Source: Fibrobacter sp. UBA7003 (GTDB lineage: Bacteria > Fibrobacterota > Fibrobacteria > Fibrobacterales > Fibrobacteraceae). Taken from it: a DNA stretch of 64,000 nucleotides. Shown here one piece after another: positions 33,321 through 41,127 of the stretch (its first letter is position 1; each line of letters begins with the position of its first letter). The notes under the pieces were generated by a model. That model made no database searches and was not told the DNA's origin. It saw nothing but the letters and a program-made list of their open reading frames with translations. The stretch spans positions 124,001 to 188,000 of the forward strand of contig DJXN01000012.1 in the NCBI GenBank assembly GCA_002449765.1, read 5' to 3'. Made by a program: the position numbers and the translations under genes.

Positions 33321-34430
33321 ATGGATATTAACGAACTCGCACAACAGCACATCTTGAAGCAGCCCGTCTACGTGACCGGCAAACCCATCGCCTACACCGC
33401 CCGCGAATTCGGCCTCGACCCGAAAGACGTGGACAAGCTCGCGAGTAACGAAAACCCCGTAGGCCCGAGCCCGAAGGGCATGGAAGAGGCCCGCAAGGCC
33501 CTGGAAGAAGTGAACCTTTACCCGGACGGCGGCAGCTACGACCTCATCGGAAAGATTGCAGAGTTCCGCGGCGTGAAGCGCGAACAGATTGCCGTGGGTA
33601 ACGGCAGCAACGAGCTCCTGGACATGATCGCCCAGGTGTTCCTCGGCGAGGGCTGCGAAGCCGTGATGGGCAAGCACTCCTTCGCCGTCTACAAACTCGC
33701 CACTATGGCGATGAACGCGAAGATTGTTGAAGTCGACATGCCGGCCCCCGCCTACAACTACGACCTCAAGGCCATGCGCGCCGCCGTGAACGAGAAGACC
33801 CGCATCGTGTTCCTCGCGAACCCGAACAACCCGACGGGCTCCGACCTCACCGCCAAGGAAATTCTCGACTTCGCCGACAGCCTGCCCGAAACCTGCGTGC
33901 TCGTGATGGACGAAGCCTACACCGAATTCATCGAAGACACGCCGGAGCTCGTCCCGGATTTCAAGAGCCGCATCGATGCCGGCAGGAACATCATCTGCTG
34001 CCGCACGTTCAGCAAGATTTACGGCCTCGCGGGGCTGCGCGTGGGCTACTGCATCACCCGCCCCGAAATCGTCGGCCTCATCAACCGCGTGCGCGAACCG
34101 TTCAACGTGAACAGCATCGCCCAGGCGGCCGCCATCGGCGCCCTTGACGACCAGGAATTCGTGAACAAGGTCCGCGAAATCAACAAGAAGGGCCTCGAAC
34201 AGCTCAAGGCCGGCTTCCGCGAAATGGGCCTCCCCTATGTGGATAGCCACGCGAACTTCATCGCCGTAAGCGGTTTCAAGGATCCGATGGACGCGTTCAA
34301 GTTCCTGCAGATGAAGGGCACCATCATCCGTCCGCAGCCTGCCATGGGCGACGTGCTCCGCATTACCGTGGGCACCGAAGCGCAGAACGAAAAATGCCTC
34401 AAAAACATCAAGGCATATCTCGGCAAGTAA
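33321..34430 (+). CDS. hisC: Histidinol-phosphate aminotransferase
   Basis: 369 aa, normal length. A PLP-dependent fold-type I aminotransferase that converts imidazole acetol phosphate to histidinol phosphate with glutamate. SNENPVGPS (42-50), GNGSNELL (93-100), NPNNPTG (167-173), DEAY (197-200) and the PLP lysine in RTFSKIYGLAGLRVGY (K232) are all present, as is the C-terminal Arg region (LRITVGTEAQNE). No other his gene is adjacent. No ribosome site is seen before ATG 33321. The next gene starts within its last 37 bases. Aromatic aminotransferase activity is a possible alternative. Confidence 0.93.
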   Translation: MDINELAQQHILKQPVYVTGKPIAYTAREFGLDPKDVDKLASNENPVGPSPKGMEEARKALEEVNLYPDGGSYDLIGKIAEFRGVKREQIAVGNGSNELLDMIAQVFLGEGCEAVMGKHSFAVYKLATMAMNAKIVEVDMPAPAYNYDLKAMRAAVNEKTRIVFLANPNNPTGSDLTAKEILDFADSLPETCVLVMDEAYTEFIEDTPELVPDFKSRIDAGRNIICCRTFSKIYGLAGLRVGYCITRPEIVGLINRVREPFNVNSIAQAAAIGALDDQEFVNKVREINKKGLEQLKAGFREMGLPYVDSHANFIAVSGFKDPMDAFKFLQMKGTIIRPQPAMGDVLRITVGTEAQNEKCLKNIKAYLGK

Positions 34431-35200
34431 AGGCTCACGGAGTCGCGCGAGTCATCTCGAAGCGTGGCTTCTGTAGCCGCAGCGCAGCAGAAAACCTGGT
34501 CCGCGAGGGCCGGGTTTCTTTGCGTGGTAAAATCGTGCGCACCCCCGAAACGCCCGCCTACGAGAACGACGAAATTCTTGTGGACGGCACGCCAGTCGAG
34601 GCCGCCCAGAAGTTCTATTTCGCAATGAACAAGCCCCGCGGAATCGTCACTACCGCAAGCGACGAAAAAGGCCGCAAGACCGTGATGGACTTGTTCCGCG
34701 AAGAATACGCCAAGATGTTCCCCTGCAGGCCCGTACCGCACATATCGCCGGTGGGCCGCCTCGACGCCGCCAGCGAAGGATTGTTGCTTTTTACGAACGA
34801 CACGCAACGGGCCGACACACTGCTGAGTCAAACCCGCTGTCATTCTGGAGCCGCAGGCGATAGAATCCACAAGCAATCCCACTTGAAAATCTACCGCGTG
34901 CAGGTCGCGGGCAAACCTTCCGCTGACGACCTTGCGAAAATGGAAGCCGGCTTCAACGTACCGCCCCGCGTCTTCGGCGAAAAGGAAGAATTCATGCATG
35001 CCGAGCGCGCAGCCATCGCGAGCGTTGGCGAAAAGAACTGCTGGCTCGAAATTGAATTGTCCGAGGGCAAGAACCGTGAAATCCGCCGCATGCTCGCCCA
35101 CCTCGGCTACGAAGTCATGCGGCTCATGCGCATCCAGTTCGACAAATACACACTGGGCAATTTAAAGCCAGGCGAAATCAGGGAAATCAAGCCACTTTAA
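34394..35200 (+). CDS. RsuA/RluB-family pseudouridine synthase with in-frame palindromic repeat
   Basis: 268 aa. An S4 RNA-binding domain (about 15-65; KRGFCSRSAAENLVREGRV) precedes the catalytic domain (about 75-260) with the motif GRLDAASEGLLL containing the catalytic Asp, the KIYRVQVAG strand and the C-terminal EGKNREIRRMLAHLGYEV. It isomerises a specific uridine in rRNA (family knowledge); whether 16S or 23S is not clear. The start ATG lies inside hisC (37-nt overlap), and no other conventional start fits. Residues about 149-160 (CHSGAAGDRIH) come from a GTCAT-starting palindromic repeat and interrupt the block between NDTQRADTLLSQ and LKIYRV, where relatives have a shorter loop. Confidence 0.9.
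   Translation: MPQKHQGISRQVKAHGVARVISKRGFCSRSAAENLVREGRVSLRGKIVRTPETPAYENDEILVDGTPVEAAQKFYFAMNKPRGIVTTASDEKGRKTVMDLFREEYAKMFPCRPVPHISPVGRLDAASEGLLLFTNDTQRADTLLSQTRCHSGAAGDRIHKQSHLKIYRVQVAGKPSADDLAKMEAGFNVPPRVFGEKEEFMHAERAAIASVGEKNCWLEIELSEGKNREIRRMLAHLGYEVMRLMRIQFDKYTLGNLKPGEIREIKPL
34839..34869. repeat. Palindromic repeat element inserted in frame in the pseudouridine synthase gene
   Basis: It begins GTCATTCT and ends AGAATCCA. ATTCT (34842-34846) pairs with AGAAT (34862-34866) and GCC with GGC around a GCA loop. Same ends and style as the three elements inside hrpA. Confidence 0.7.
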
Positions 35201-35937
35201 AACAACTTACTGGCGGCGGTCAACGACAAACCCAAGTGGAAATTATTCCATTCATCGACGGGGTCGCGTTTCGGGTTCTCCCCTATCCGGAATCTATCGT
35301 CGCCATATTCTTCGTTATTGGGGCCAGCGGCAGTGACGTGAAATCCCGCAGTCAAGGTGAACCCGACAAGGTAATATTCCGATATGCTCCAGAGTTTGCC
35401 CGCCTCGACCTTGAAGCCGACATCAAAATCACAATACTCCATCCCATAATTTTCCCACTGGTTGTCGCTCCACATGAAAGAGAGCGTAGTACCCGCAAAC
35501 AACCCGTACAAGGCAGAGTTTTTGGACGTGAAGGGGAAAACCTTGAGCCCGAAGCCGAAGAGCGGGCGGACCATAATCTCGGTTTCGGCGTATTCATCCT
35601 TGTCGCGGGAATAAAGTTTGTAGCGTGAATCGCCTATCGATACGAAAAGACCGAAATCCAACAAGAAGACGAACCTTTCGCCAGGAGAAAATCCCGCCTG
35701 CACACCGAGCATCGGGCCGCCACCTTCAAAAGAGAAGATATCGTACGTGAGGTCCTCGTCATAGACCATCTCGTCGCGTTCCGTATCGTGATACCAATGC
35801 GTGAAGGATTCCGTCTTGATGCTGTACGACGCATAATGACCACCCAGGGACACCTCGAAATACGCGAACCCCGAATCATCCAAGGCGAGCGCCGCACAGG
35901 CCAGGCAAGCAACTAATAGCACCATCCGTGGGAACAT
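35197..35937 (-). CDS. Outer-membrane barrel-like protein of unknown function
   Basis: 246 aa. A signal peptide (about 1-18, ending ALA) precedes repeated amphipathic strands with Tyr, Phe and Gly (AYFEVSLGGHYASYS, GLFAGTTLSFMWSD) and a C-terminus ending ASKLF. About ten strands are suggested. It overlaps the preceding lipoprotein gene by 25 nt; ATG 35937 has a GAGG ribosome site inside that gene. Its own end overlaps the pseudouridine synthase gene by 4 nt. The coupled lipoprotein is its probable partner. No family recognised. Confidence 0.78.
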   Translation of the reverse strand: MFPRMVLLVACLACAALALDDSGFAYFEVSLGGHYASYSIKTESFTHWYHDTERDEMVYDEDLTYDIFSFEGGGPMLGVQAGFSPGERFVFLLDFGLFVSIGDSRYKLYSRDKDEYAETEIMVRPLFGFGLKVFPFTSKNSALYGLFAGTTLSFMWSDNQWENYGMEYCDFDVGFKVEAGKLWSISEYYLVGFTLTAGFHVTAAGPNNEEYGDDRFRIGENPKRDPVDEWNNFHLGLSLTAASKLF

Positions 35938-36443
35938 TTCAACCTCAGGGCGGCATAATTCACGAACTTGCCACAGGACGTATCCTCGGGCGGCAGGAAT
36001 TTCTCGAACTCAAAATCTCCACGGACGGAGCGTTCGTCATATTCCACAAAGCGGAAATTGAGGTCATCCGGTTTCCAGTATTCCGAGTGGCTGTCAATCT
36101 CGTACGTGGGCAGTGCAACGACCTTGTCGCCGCAATAGAAGGAGATATCTACAGAAACCTTGTTCTCGCGACCTAGCGAAAACAGGCTGTCGCAAGTGTC
36201 CCTGCAAACAATCCTATTCACCGAATCCTGTACTACGGATGTATCCGCCCAGACCGTGTCCCCGGCCTGGTACGTAACGCGTAATTCTAGGGAATCTACC
36301 TTGTCGGGCTTATATGCAGCAATGTCTGTCCAGTATTCGGGATCGCCCCATTCATCCACTGGGTCACAGGCCATGCAACAGAATGCAAGCCACGCCAAAA
36401 CGAGCGCGTAAAACACTGCAAATCTGAACCTGATAGACTTCAT
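35913..36443 (-). CDS. Lipoprotein coupled to the 35197-35937 barrel gene
   Basis: 176 aa from ATG 36443. A lipoprotein signal peptide with lipobox CMAC is followed by DPVDEWGDPEYW and a beta-rich soluble domain (ELRVTYQAGDTVW, DISFYCGDKVV). Four further cysteines are present. I do not recognise a family. Its stop lies within the downstream barrel gene (25-nt overlap). A TATATT box ends eight nt before the ATG and no ribosome site is seen, so the mRNA may be leaderless. Confidence 0.75.
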   Translation of the reverse strand: MKSIRFRFAVFYALVLAWLAFCCMACDPVDEWGDPEYWTDIAAYKPDKVDSLELRVTYQAGDTVWADTSVVQDSVNRIVCRDTCDSLFSLGRENKVSVDISFYCGDKVVALPTYEIDSHSEYWKPDDLNFRFVEYDERSVRGDFEFEKFLPPEDTSCGKFVNYAALRLKCSHGWCY

Positions 36444-36449
36444 CAAGTT

Positions 36450-36457
36450 CTAATATA
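36450..36457 (-). promoter_or_regulatory. Promoter-like TATATT box just upstream of the 36443 lipoprotein start
   Basis: On the minus strand TATATTAG, six nt, ATG. It fits the repeated short-leader arrangement seen elsewhere in the window. Confidence 0.38.
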
Positions 36458-36497
36458 TAAACAAATTAAATGTTGTGCAACAGGCGCCGGTTAAAAA

Positions 36498-38180
36498 TCA
36501 GCAGCAGAAGCTGAGTGCCGCAACCAGCGGGGCATTCCAGTTGATGGCGGTCTCGTTGCTCGCAAAGGAGCAACGTTCGTCCGTGTACGAGAATCCCGGC
36601 TGCGGGCCCGGATAATGCGGGAACCTGTGCATGTCCTGCCTGTCGGCATTGATGCCGCCCGCGAGAAGCCCGGGGATAGGTTCCGCGATGCCGTCGGAAT
36701 GGCTTATGCGATGATGGATGAACTTCGGGGAGCTCCACGCGGAACCCGTCACGAAGCAACGGTCCACCGGATTCTTGCCGAAAATAAAGTCGAGCATGCG
36801 CTTTGCACAGTCCGCATAAGCGGCCGACGGGAACCATTCGTTTGCGAGGAACAACGTTAGCGCGTGGTTCGCAATTTCGCCGTTGGAACCCCATACGAAC
36901 TTGCGGATAGAAAGCCCGTAGGCATCTTCGGCAGCAAGCTTCACGATCTTGTCCGCAACGCCCTTCAGCGTGTTGCGTGCGCGCACCTGCAAGTCAAGGT
37001 CCTGCGACTGCAACGCAAGCGCAATCCAGCCCAGGTTCTGCGTATCGCGCCAGCTCATGCCCAAATCGGGCGGGCATTTTTCCATGTCCGACAGCAGATG
37101 ATTCCTGAAGTGGTCGCAATCATCCCGTTCGCAATCCGCGCAAATCTTGATACTTCCGCAGACCTCGCGGAACAGCATCGCGCGCGCCCAGAAGAACTCG
37201 TCATCGTAGCGCTCGTCACCATACCCGCCGCTACCCTCGGTATTGTGCGGGTAAGTGACATCGGGATTCTCGACGGCCCAGCGGTAAGCACGGAGGGATG
37301 CATCCAGGCACTGCTTCGCAAATCCAGGATACGCACGGGCAAACACGTGATGCGCCTGCGCAAGAGCACCTGCAAAATTCAGTGTCGATGTGGTCGATTT
37401 CCCCAGAATCTGGCGTTTCTGCAGGGCATCGGACTGCGACGGCGAAACAAAACCGTCCCAGCGCACCGGCGACACCTTGAAGAACACGCCACCGTCATCG
37501 TCCTGCATGCGGAGGAAAAATTCAAGTTCGAACCGGATTTCCTCGAGCAAGTTCGCACGGAACGAGCCCGCGTCGAAAAAGTCAGCATTGGCGAAAGTCA
37601 CACGCCGGTCATCCGCGAATTCGGCAGCCAGAAGGAGCGTCGCCACCGAAACGCCGCCATTCACGATATACTTGCCGTAGTCGCCCGCATCGTACCAGCC
37701 GCCATGCGCATTCCAGGTTCCCTTCCGTTCCATGCTCGGGTGGAATTCGATATTGTCATCCAGATGGGCCGCAGGCCTCGCCCATTTCCCTGCACGGTCC
37801 GGAGTCAGTTCCACGCCGCAACGCTGGAAATAGAACGAGCGGAGCGCCGACGAAAGCTGTTCCAGCACAAGCCTGTCCGAAATTTCGAAGAATTTGGATT
37901 CGGCAAGCACGTTCCCCTTCGCGTTGATTACCGAAACACGATACTTTCCCGACTTTTTGATTGTCGAAAAATCCCCTTCCCATACAAATTCGTCCGTATA
38001 GGTGCATGGCCCCTTCTCAGCCATCGAGGCACCGAACACGCGTTCCCCGTTTTCGGAAAGGATTTCGAACCAGGGCTGAATCCCCTTCAGGGGATTGTCC
38101 ACCACGTCGCACGACAGCAAAAACACCTTCGGCCCCCTGGGGGCGTAGCCGACATGGTTGTAGCGGACGCTGAAATTCAT
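36498..38180 (-). CDS. GH9 cellulase/cellodextrinase lacking a signal peptide
   Basis: 560 aa. An N-terminal Ig-like module of the CelD_N type (about 1-100) precedes an (alpha/alpha)6 GH9 catalytic domain (about 105-560). WYDAGDYGK carries the two catalytic-base aspartates (D164, D167), and SNETAINWN near the end carries the acid Glu (E543). GH9 enzymes hydrolyse beta-1,4-glucan with inversion. No signal peptide precedes the Ig module, and the sequence upstream of the ATG contains none in frame, so the enzyme may act on cellodextrins in the cytoplasm or leave by an unusual route. It also lacks the Ser linker and sorting tail of the other glycanases here. Confidence 0.93.
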   Translation of the reverse strand: MNFSVRYNHVGYAPRGPKVFLLSCDVVDNPLKGIQPWFEILSENGERVFGASMAEKGPCTYTDEFVWEGDFSTIKKSGKYRVSVINAKGNVLAESKFFEISDRLVLEQLSSALRSFYFQRCGVELTPDRAGKWARPAAHLDDNIEFHPSMERKGTWNAHGGWYDAGDYGKYIVNGGVSVATLLLAAEFADDRRVTFANADFFDAGSFRANLLEEIRFELEFFLRMQDDDGGVFFKVSPVRWDGFVSPSQSDALQKRQILGKSTTSTLNFAGALAQAHHVFARAYPGFAKQCLDASLRAYRWAVENPDVTYPHNTEGSGGYGDERYDDEFFWARAMLFREVCGSIKICADCERDDCDHFRNHLLSDMEKCPPDLGMSWRDTQNLGWIALALQSQDLDLQVRARNTLKGVADKIVKLAAEDAYGLSIRKFVWGSNGEIANHALTLFLANEWFPSAAYADCAKRMLDFIFGKNPVDRCFVTGSAWSSPKFIHHRISHSDGIAEPIPGLLAGGINADRQDMHRFPHYPGPQPGFSYTDERCSFASNETAINWNAPLVAALSFCC

Positions 38181-38257
38181 GCCCTAAGAATAAATTTTTC
38201 ACAACCCAAAAGAAAGGGCCTTGACCTCTTTTCCGTTTACAAAAATAACCAGCGCGA

Positions 38258-38947
38258 TTAAATCAGGTCACGGGTCAGGAGTTCGCCGTGGTCAAGCACC
38301 AGGCGGCGGAAGGGGCTATTCAGGTAAAAGTCCGGATTATGCGTCGCCATCACCACGGTCGTCCCGCGGGCATTGATTTCCTTGAAAATCTTGAACACCT
38401 CGTCGGCGTTTTTCGGGTCGAGGTTTCCGGTCGGTTCGTCCGCAAGGAGCAAGTACGGGTTGTGCACCATCGCGCGGGCAATCGCCACACGCTGCTGTTC
38501 ACCGCCCGAAAGCGTATAGGGCATCGCAAATCGTTTCTGGCTTATCCCCACCAGGGCAAGCGCATCAAAAACGGCCGCATTTATCTTGCTGCTCGGGGTT
38601 CCCACAATGCGGAGCGCGAGCGCCACGTTCTCGAAAACGTTCCTGTCGGGCAAAAGCTTGAAATCCTGGAAGATGATTCCCATCTTGCGGCGGAACGCCT
38701 GTATCCTGTTGTCCGGGGAACTCTTGCTGTCGTAAACGCAGTCGCCGGTAAACTTCACCATCACCTGGCCACCGCGTTCCGCATCCGGACGTTCGTCCAT
38801 ATAAATTAACTTGAGCACGGTCGACTTTCCCGCACCCGAATGCCCGGTGAGGAAAACGAATTCACCCTTGTTGATACGGAAGGTGATGTTGTTCAGCGCC
38901 TTCCAGTTGTCCTCGTAGGACTTTGTCACGTGGGTGAAGTGAATCAT
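38258..38947 (-). CDS. ftsE: FtsE-like ABC transporter ATP-binding protein
   Basis: 229 aa from ATG 38947, with GAGGT upstream. Walker [10 protein letters not shown] (35-43), Q-loop [16 protein letters not shown], signature LSGGEQQR and Walker [13 protein letters not shown] are in order. The short length and the Q-loop block are typical of FtsE, which with FtsX activates septal peptidoglycan hydrolases. No ftsX gene is adjacent: 77 nt downstream is the GH9 gene. The 33 nt upstream separate it from surA. LolD is the main alternative, but the [16 protein letters not shown] segment favours FtsE. Confidence 0.88.
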   Translation of the reverse strand: MIHFTHVTKSYEDNWKALNNITFRINKGEFVFLTGHSGAGKSTVLKLIYMDERPDAERGGQVMVKFTGDCVYDSKSSPDNRIQAFRRKMGIIFQDFKLLPDRNVFENVALALRIVGTPSSKINAAVFDALALVGISQKRFAMPYTLSGGEQQRVAIARAMVHNPYLLLADEPTGNLDPKNADEVFKIFKEINARGTTVVMATHNPDFYLNSPFRRLVLDHGELLTRDLI

Positions 38948-38980
38948 GGTGGACCTCGCGTCTCGCAATTTTTCCCGAAG

Positions 38981-40267
38981 CTATTCCGTCATGCGGATTT
39001 CGATATGGACTTCCTCGCGCCACTTCTTGATGAGCGCGTTCAGTTTCTCGTTTTCGAGATAATTCGCCGCCATCGCCTCGATCTTACCGTAATCCTCTTC
39101 GAGCGTGAGTTCACGAATCTGGCGGGAATCGTCCAGGCGGAACAAATGGTAAGAACCGTCGATTTCTACCGGAGCCGACACTTCGCCCACATTCAAGTTC
39201 GCAACCGGTTCGACATACGCAGGTTCCATCTCGTTTTTCTGGAACCAGCCCAGAAGCCCGCCAGCAAAGTTGCTCGACTTGTCCGTACTGAACTTTTTGG
39301 CGGCCAACGAGAAATCGGCCTTCGTTTTAATCGTGGTCCGGAGTGAATCGGCAAGACGCAATACGCGGGCAGAATCAGCAGCCGTCGGAATCGTACGGAG
39401 AAGGATGTGCGCCGAACGGACGCCATCTTCCTTACGGCCGATTACACGAACGATATGCCAGCCGCGGTCCGTCTTGACAGGGGTCGAATAGTACTGGCCG
39501 TTCTTCAGCTGATCGAGAGCGCGTTCAAATGCCGGATCCAGAAGTCCGCGCCTAAAGTAACCGAGATCGCCGCCCTTTTCGGCAGATGAATCCTGCGAAT
39601 GATTCTTGGCCAGAAGTTCGAACTTGATTCCATAATTCAGGCTGTCGATAAGCGCTTCCGCAATACGCTTCACGGAATCCACAATAGCGGGATCCGGTTC
39701 AATTTTCAACTGGATATGGCTCAGCTGCACGCAGTTGAACTGTCTCGGCAGGGAATCCTTATAGGCCTTGTAGAAAGCGTCCACTTCTTTTTTCGTGGGG
39801 CTCACCGCACCCACATGGCGCTGGCGAACGCGCTGGGTCTCGACATGGCTACGGATCTGCTTTGCAAGCTGGTCGCGGTACTGCGCCATGCTCACACCGA
39901 GCTGCGAACGGATAGCCTTTTCAAGCGTCGCCATGTTGATGTTCTGGCTTGCCGCAAGCTGGGTCAGGTGCGCCGTTACGCGCTGGTCGATTTCGGCATC
40001 GCTCACCACGATGGAATCACGGTCGATACGGCTCAAAAGGACTTTTTCTTCGATTAACTTGTCGAGAACGTAATCTTTCTGCTCCTGCTCGCTCATCGCG
40101 GCTGCCGTAGGAGTTTCCTGGAAATGGTAAAGATTGTTCAAGAACTCCGAACGCATAATGGGCTTGCCGTCGACAATCGCCGCAATGCCTTCCATAAGCA
40201 CCGGGGCGGCAAAAGACGCCGACAAAAGGGTTCCCAGAGCAAAAACTAACAGACCAAACTTTTTCAT
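38981..40267 (-). CDS. surA: SurA-like periplasmic peptidyl-prolyl isomerase/chaperone
   Basis: 428 aa. A signal peptide (1-20, ending SFA) is followed by an N-terminal chaperone domain (about 25-165; IAAIVDGKPIMRSEF) and two parvulin (PpiC) domains (about 170-275 and 280-380; LSHIQLKI, EKGGDLGYFRRG and SAHILLRT, GGLLGWFQKNE). This is the SurA layout, including the C-terminal helix. It escorts unfolded outer-membrane proteins, of which this window encodes many. ATG 40267 overlaps the stop of the upstream PpiC-like lipoprotein (ATGA). Confidence 0.92.
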   Translation of the reverse strand: MKKFGLLVFALGTLLSASFAAPVLMEGIAAIVDGKPIMRSEFLNNLYHFQETPTAAAMSEQEQKDYVLDKLIEEKVLLSRIDRDSIVVSDAEIDQRVTAHLTQLAASQNINMATLEKAIRSQLGVSMAQYRDQLAKQIRSHVETQRVRQRHVGAVSPTKKEVDAFYKAYKDSLPRQFNCVQLSHIQLKIEPDPAIVDSVKRIAEALIDSLNYGIKFELLAKNHSQDSSAEKGGDLGYFRRGLLDPAFERALDQLKNGQYYSTPVKTDRGWHIVRVIGRKEDGVRSAHILLRTIPTAADSARVLRLADSLRTTIKTKADFSLAAKKFSTDKSSNFAGGLLGWFQKNEMEPAYVEPVANLNVGEVSAPVEIDGSYHLFRLDDSRQIRELTLEEDYGKIEAMAANYLENEKLNALIKKWREEVHIEIRMTE

Positions 40268-41082
40268 TGGCTTTCCTTTTCATTAAACACGTTCATCTTC
40301 GAAAAGATAGGACGCTTCATTTTCCATTCTTTCTTGAGGCGATCCATGACAGCCCTGCGATGCTCAATCCACACCATGTTGGACACGTCTTCGGACACCT
40401 CCTTGTAAGGACGGACATCGGCAGAATCCAGACGTTCCGTGACCACCGCCATCTTGAGCGCCCCATTGCAATAGCGCATTACGGAGAGTTTCCCGAGAGG
40501 ATAGCTCACGATATCGGGAATCATGCAAGAATCCGGCGTGGCAGCCACGTTCTCGAACTCCACAATCGAACTAACCTGGGGAGTCTGCGTCGGGACCACA
40601 TTGAACACGCGGGTTTTCATTTCCTTATAGTAGGCATCGGCACTCGCCCAATCTTTGAAATGGAGGATAGCACCCGACACGGTCGTCTTTCCACGGAGAT
40701 AGTCATTCCGGTGCGTCTGGTAGTAGTTCAGTTTTTCGCTGTCCCCTATCATCATGGTATCGGCAAACGTCTGCAGGTAGAAATCGACCACCATCTTGCG
40801 AATCGTGCTTTCGATCTGCGTCGAAAGGATGGTGTCGTTCATGACATTCGCATCCATCGCCTCTTGGTAGATAACCTCTTCGTCAATCCAGCGTTCCAGA
40901 AAGCCCAGTTTTTCACGGTCGGAAATGGAATCCCACTGCGGCACCATGCGATAGACTTCAGACTGCGTAAGTTTCCTGTTTCCAACCGATACCACGACCG
41001 GATCATCCTTGCCGAACGGCAGGTTACACGCCGAAAGGCAAAGGAAAACAAGACACGCCAGTATTTTCTCAAATAGTTTCAT
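40264..41082 (-). CDS. SurA-related PpiC-type lipoprotein
   Basis: 272 aa from ATG 41082 (MKLFEKILAC). A lipoprotein signal peptide with lipobox LSAC precedes a SurA-N-like domain (VVVSVGNRKLTQSEVYRM, FLERWIDEEVIYQEA) and a degenerate parvulin-like region (about 140-240). The expected GGDLG loop is absent, so it may be a chaperone without isomerase activity. It overlaps surA by four bases (ATGA), pointing to a joint role in outer-membrane protein biogenesis. Upstream is hrpA, 45 nt away. Confidence 0.85.
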   Translation of the reverse strand: MKLFEKILACLVFLCLSACNLPFGKDDPVVVSVGNRKLTQSEVYRMVPQWDSISDREKLGFLERWIDEEVIYQEAMDANVMNDTILSTQIESTIRKMVVDFYLQTFADTMMIGDSEKLNYYQTHRNDYLRGKTTVSGAILHFKDWASADAYYKEMKTRVFNVVPTQTPQVSSIVEFENVAATPDSCMIPDIVSYPLGKLSVMRYCNGALKMAVVTERLDSADVRPYKEVSEDVSNMVWIEHRRAVMDRLKKEWKMKRPIFSKMNVFNEKESQ

Positions 41083-41127
41083 CGCCCCAAATTTAGCAAA
41101 TTTGACCCGTCCAAGGCCAATCTTCAA

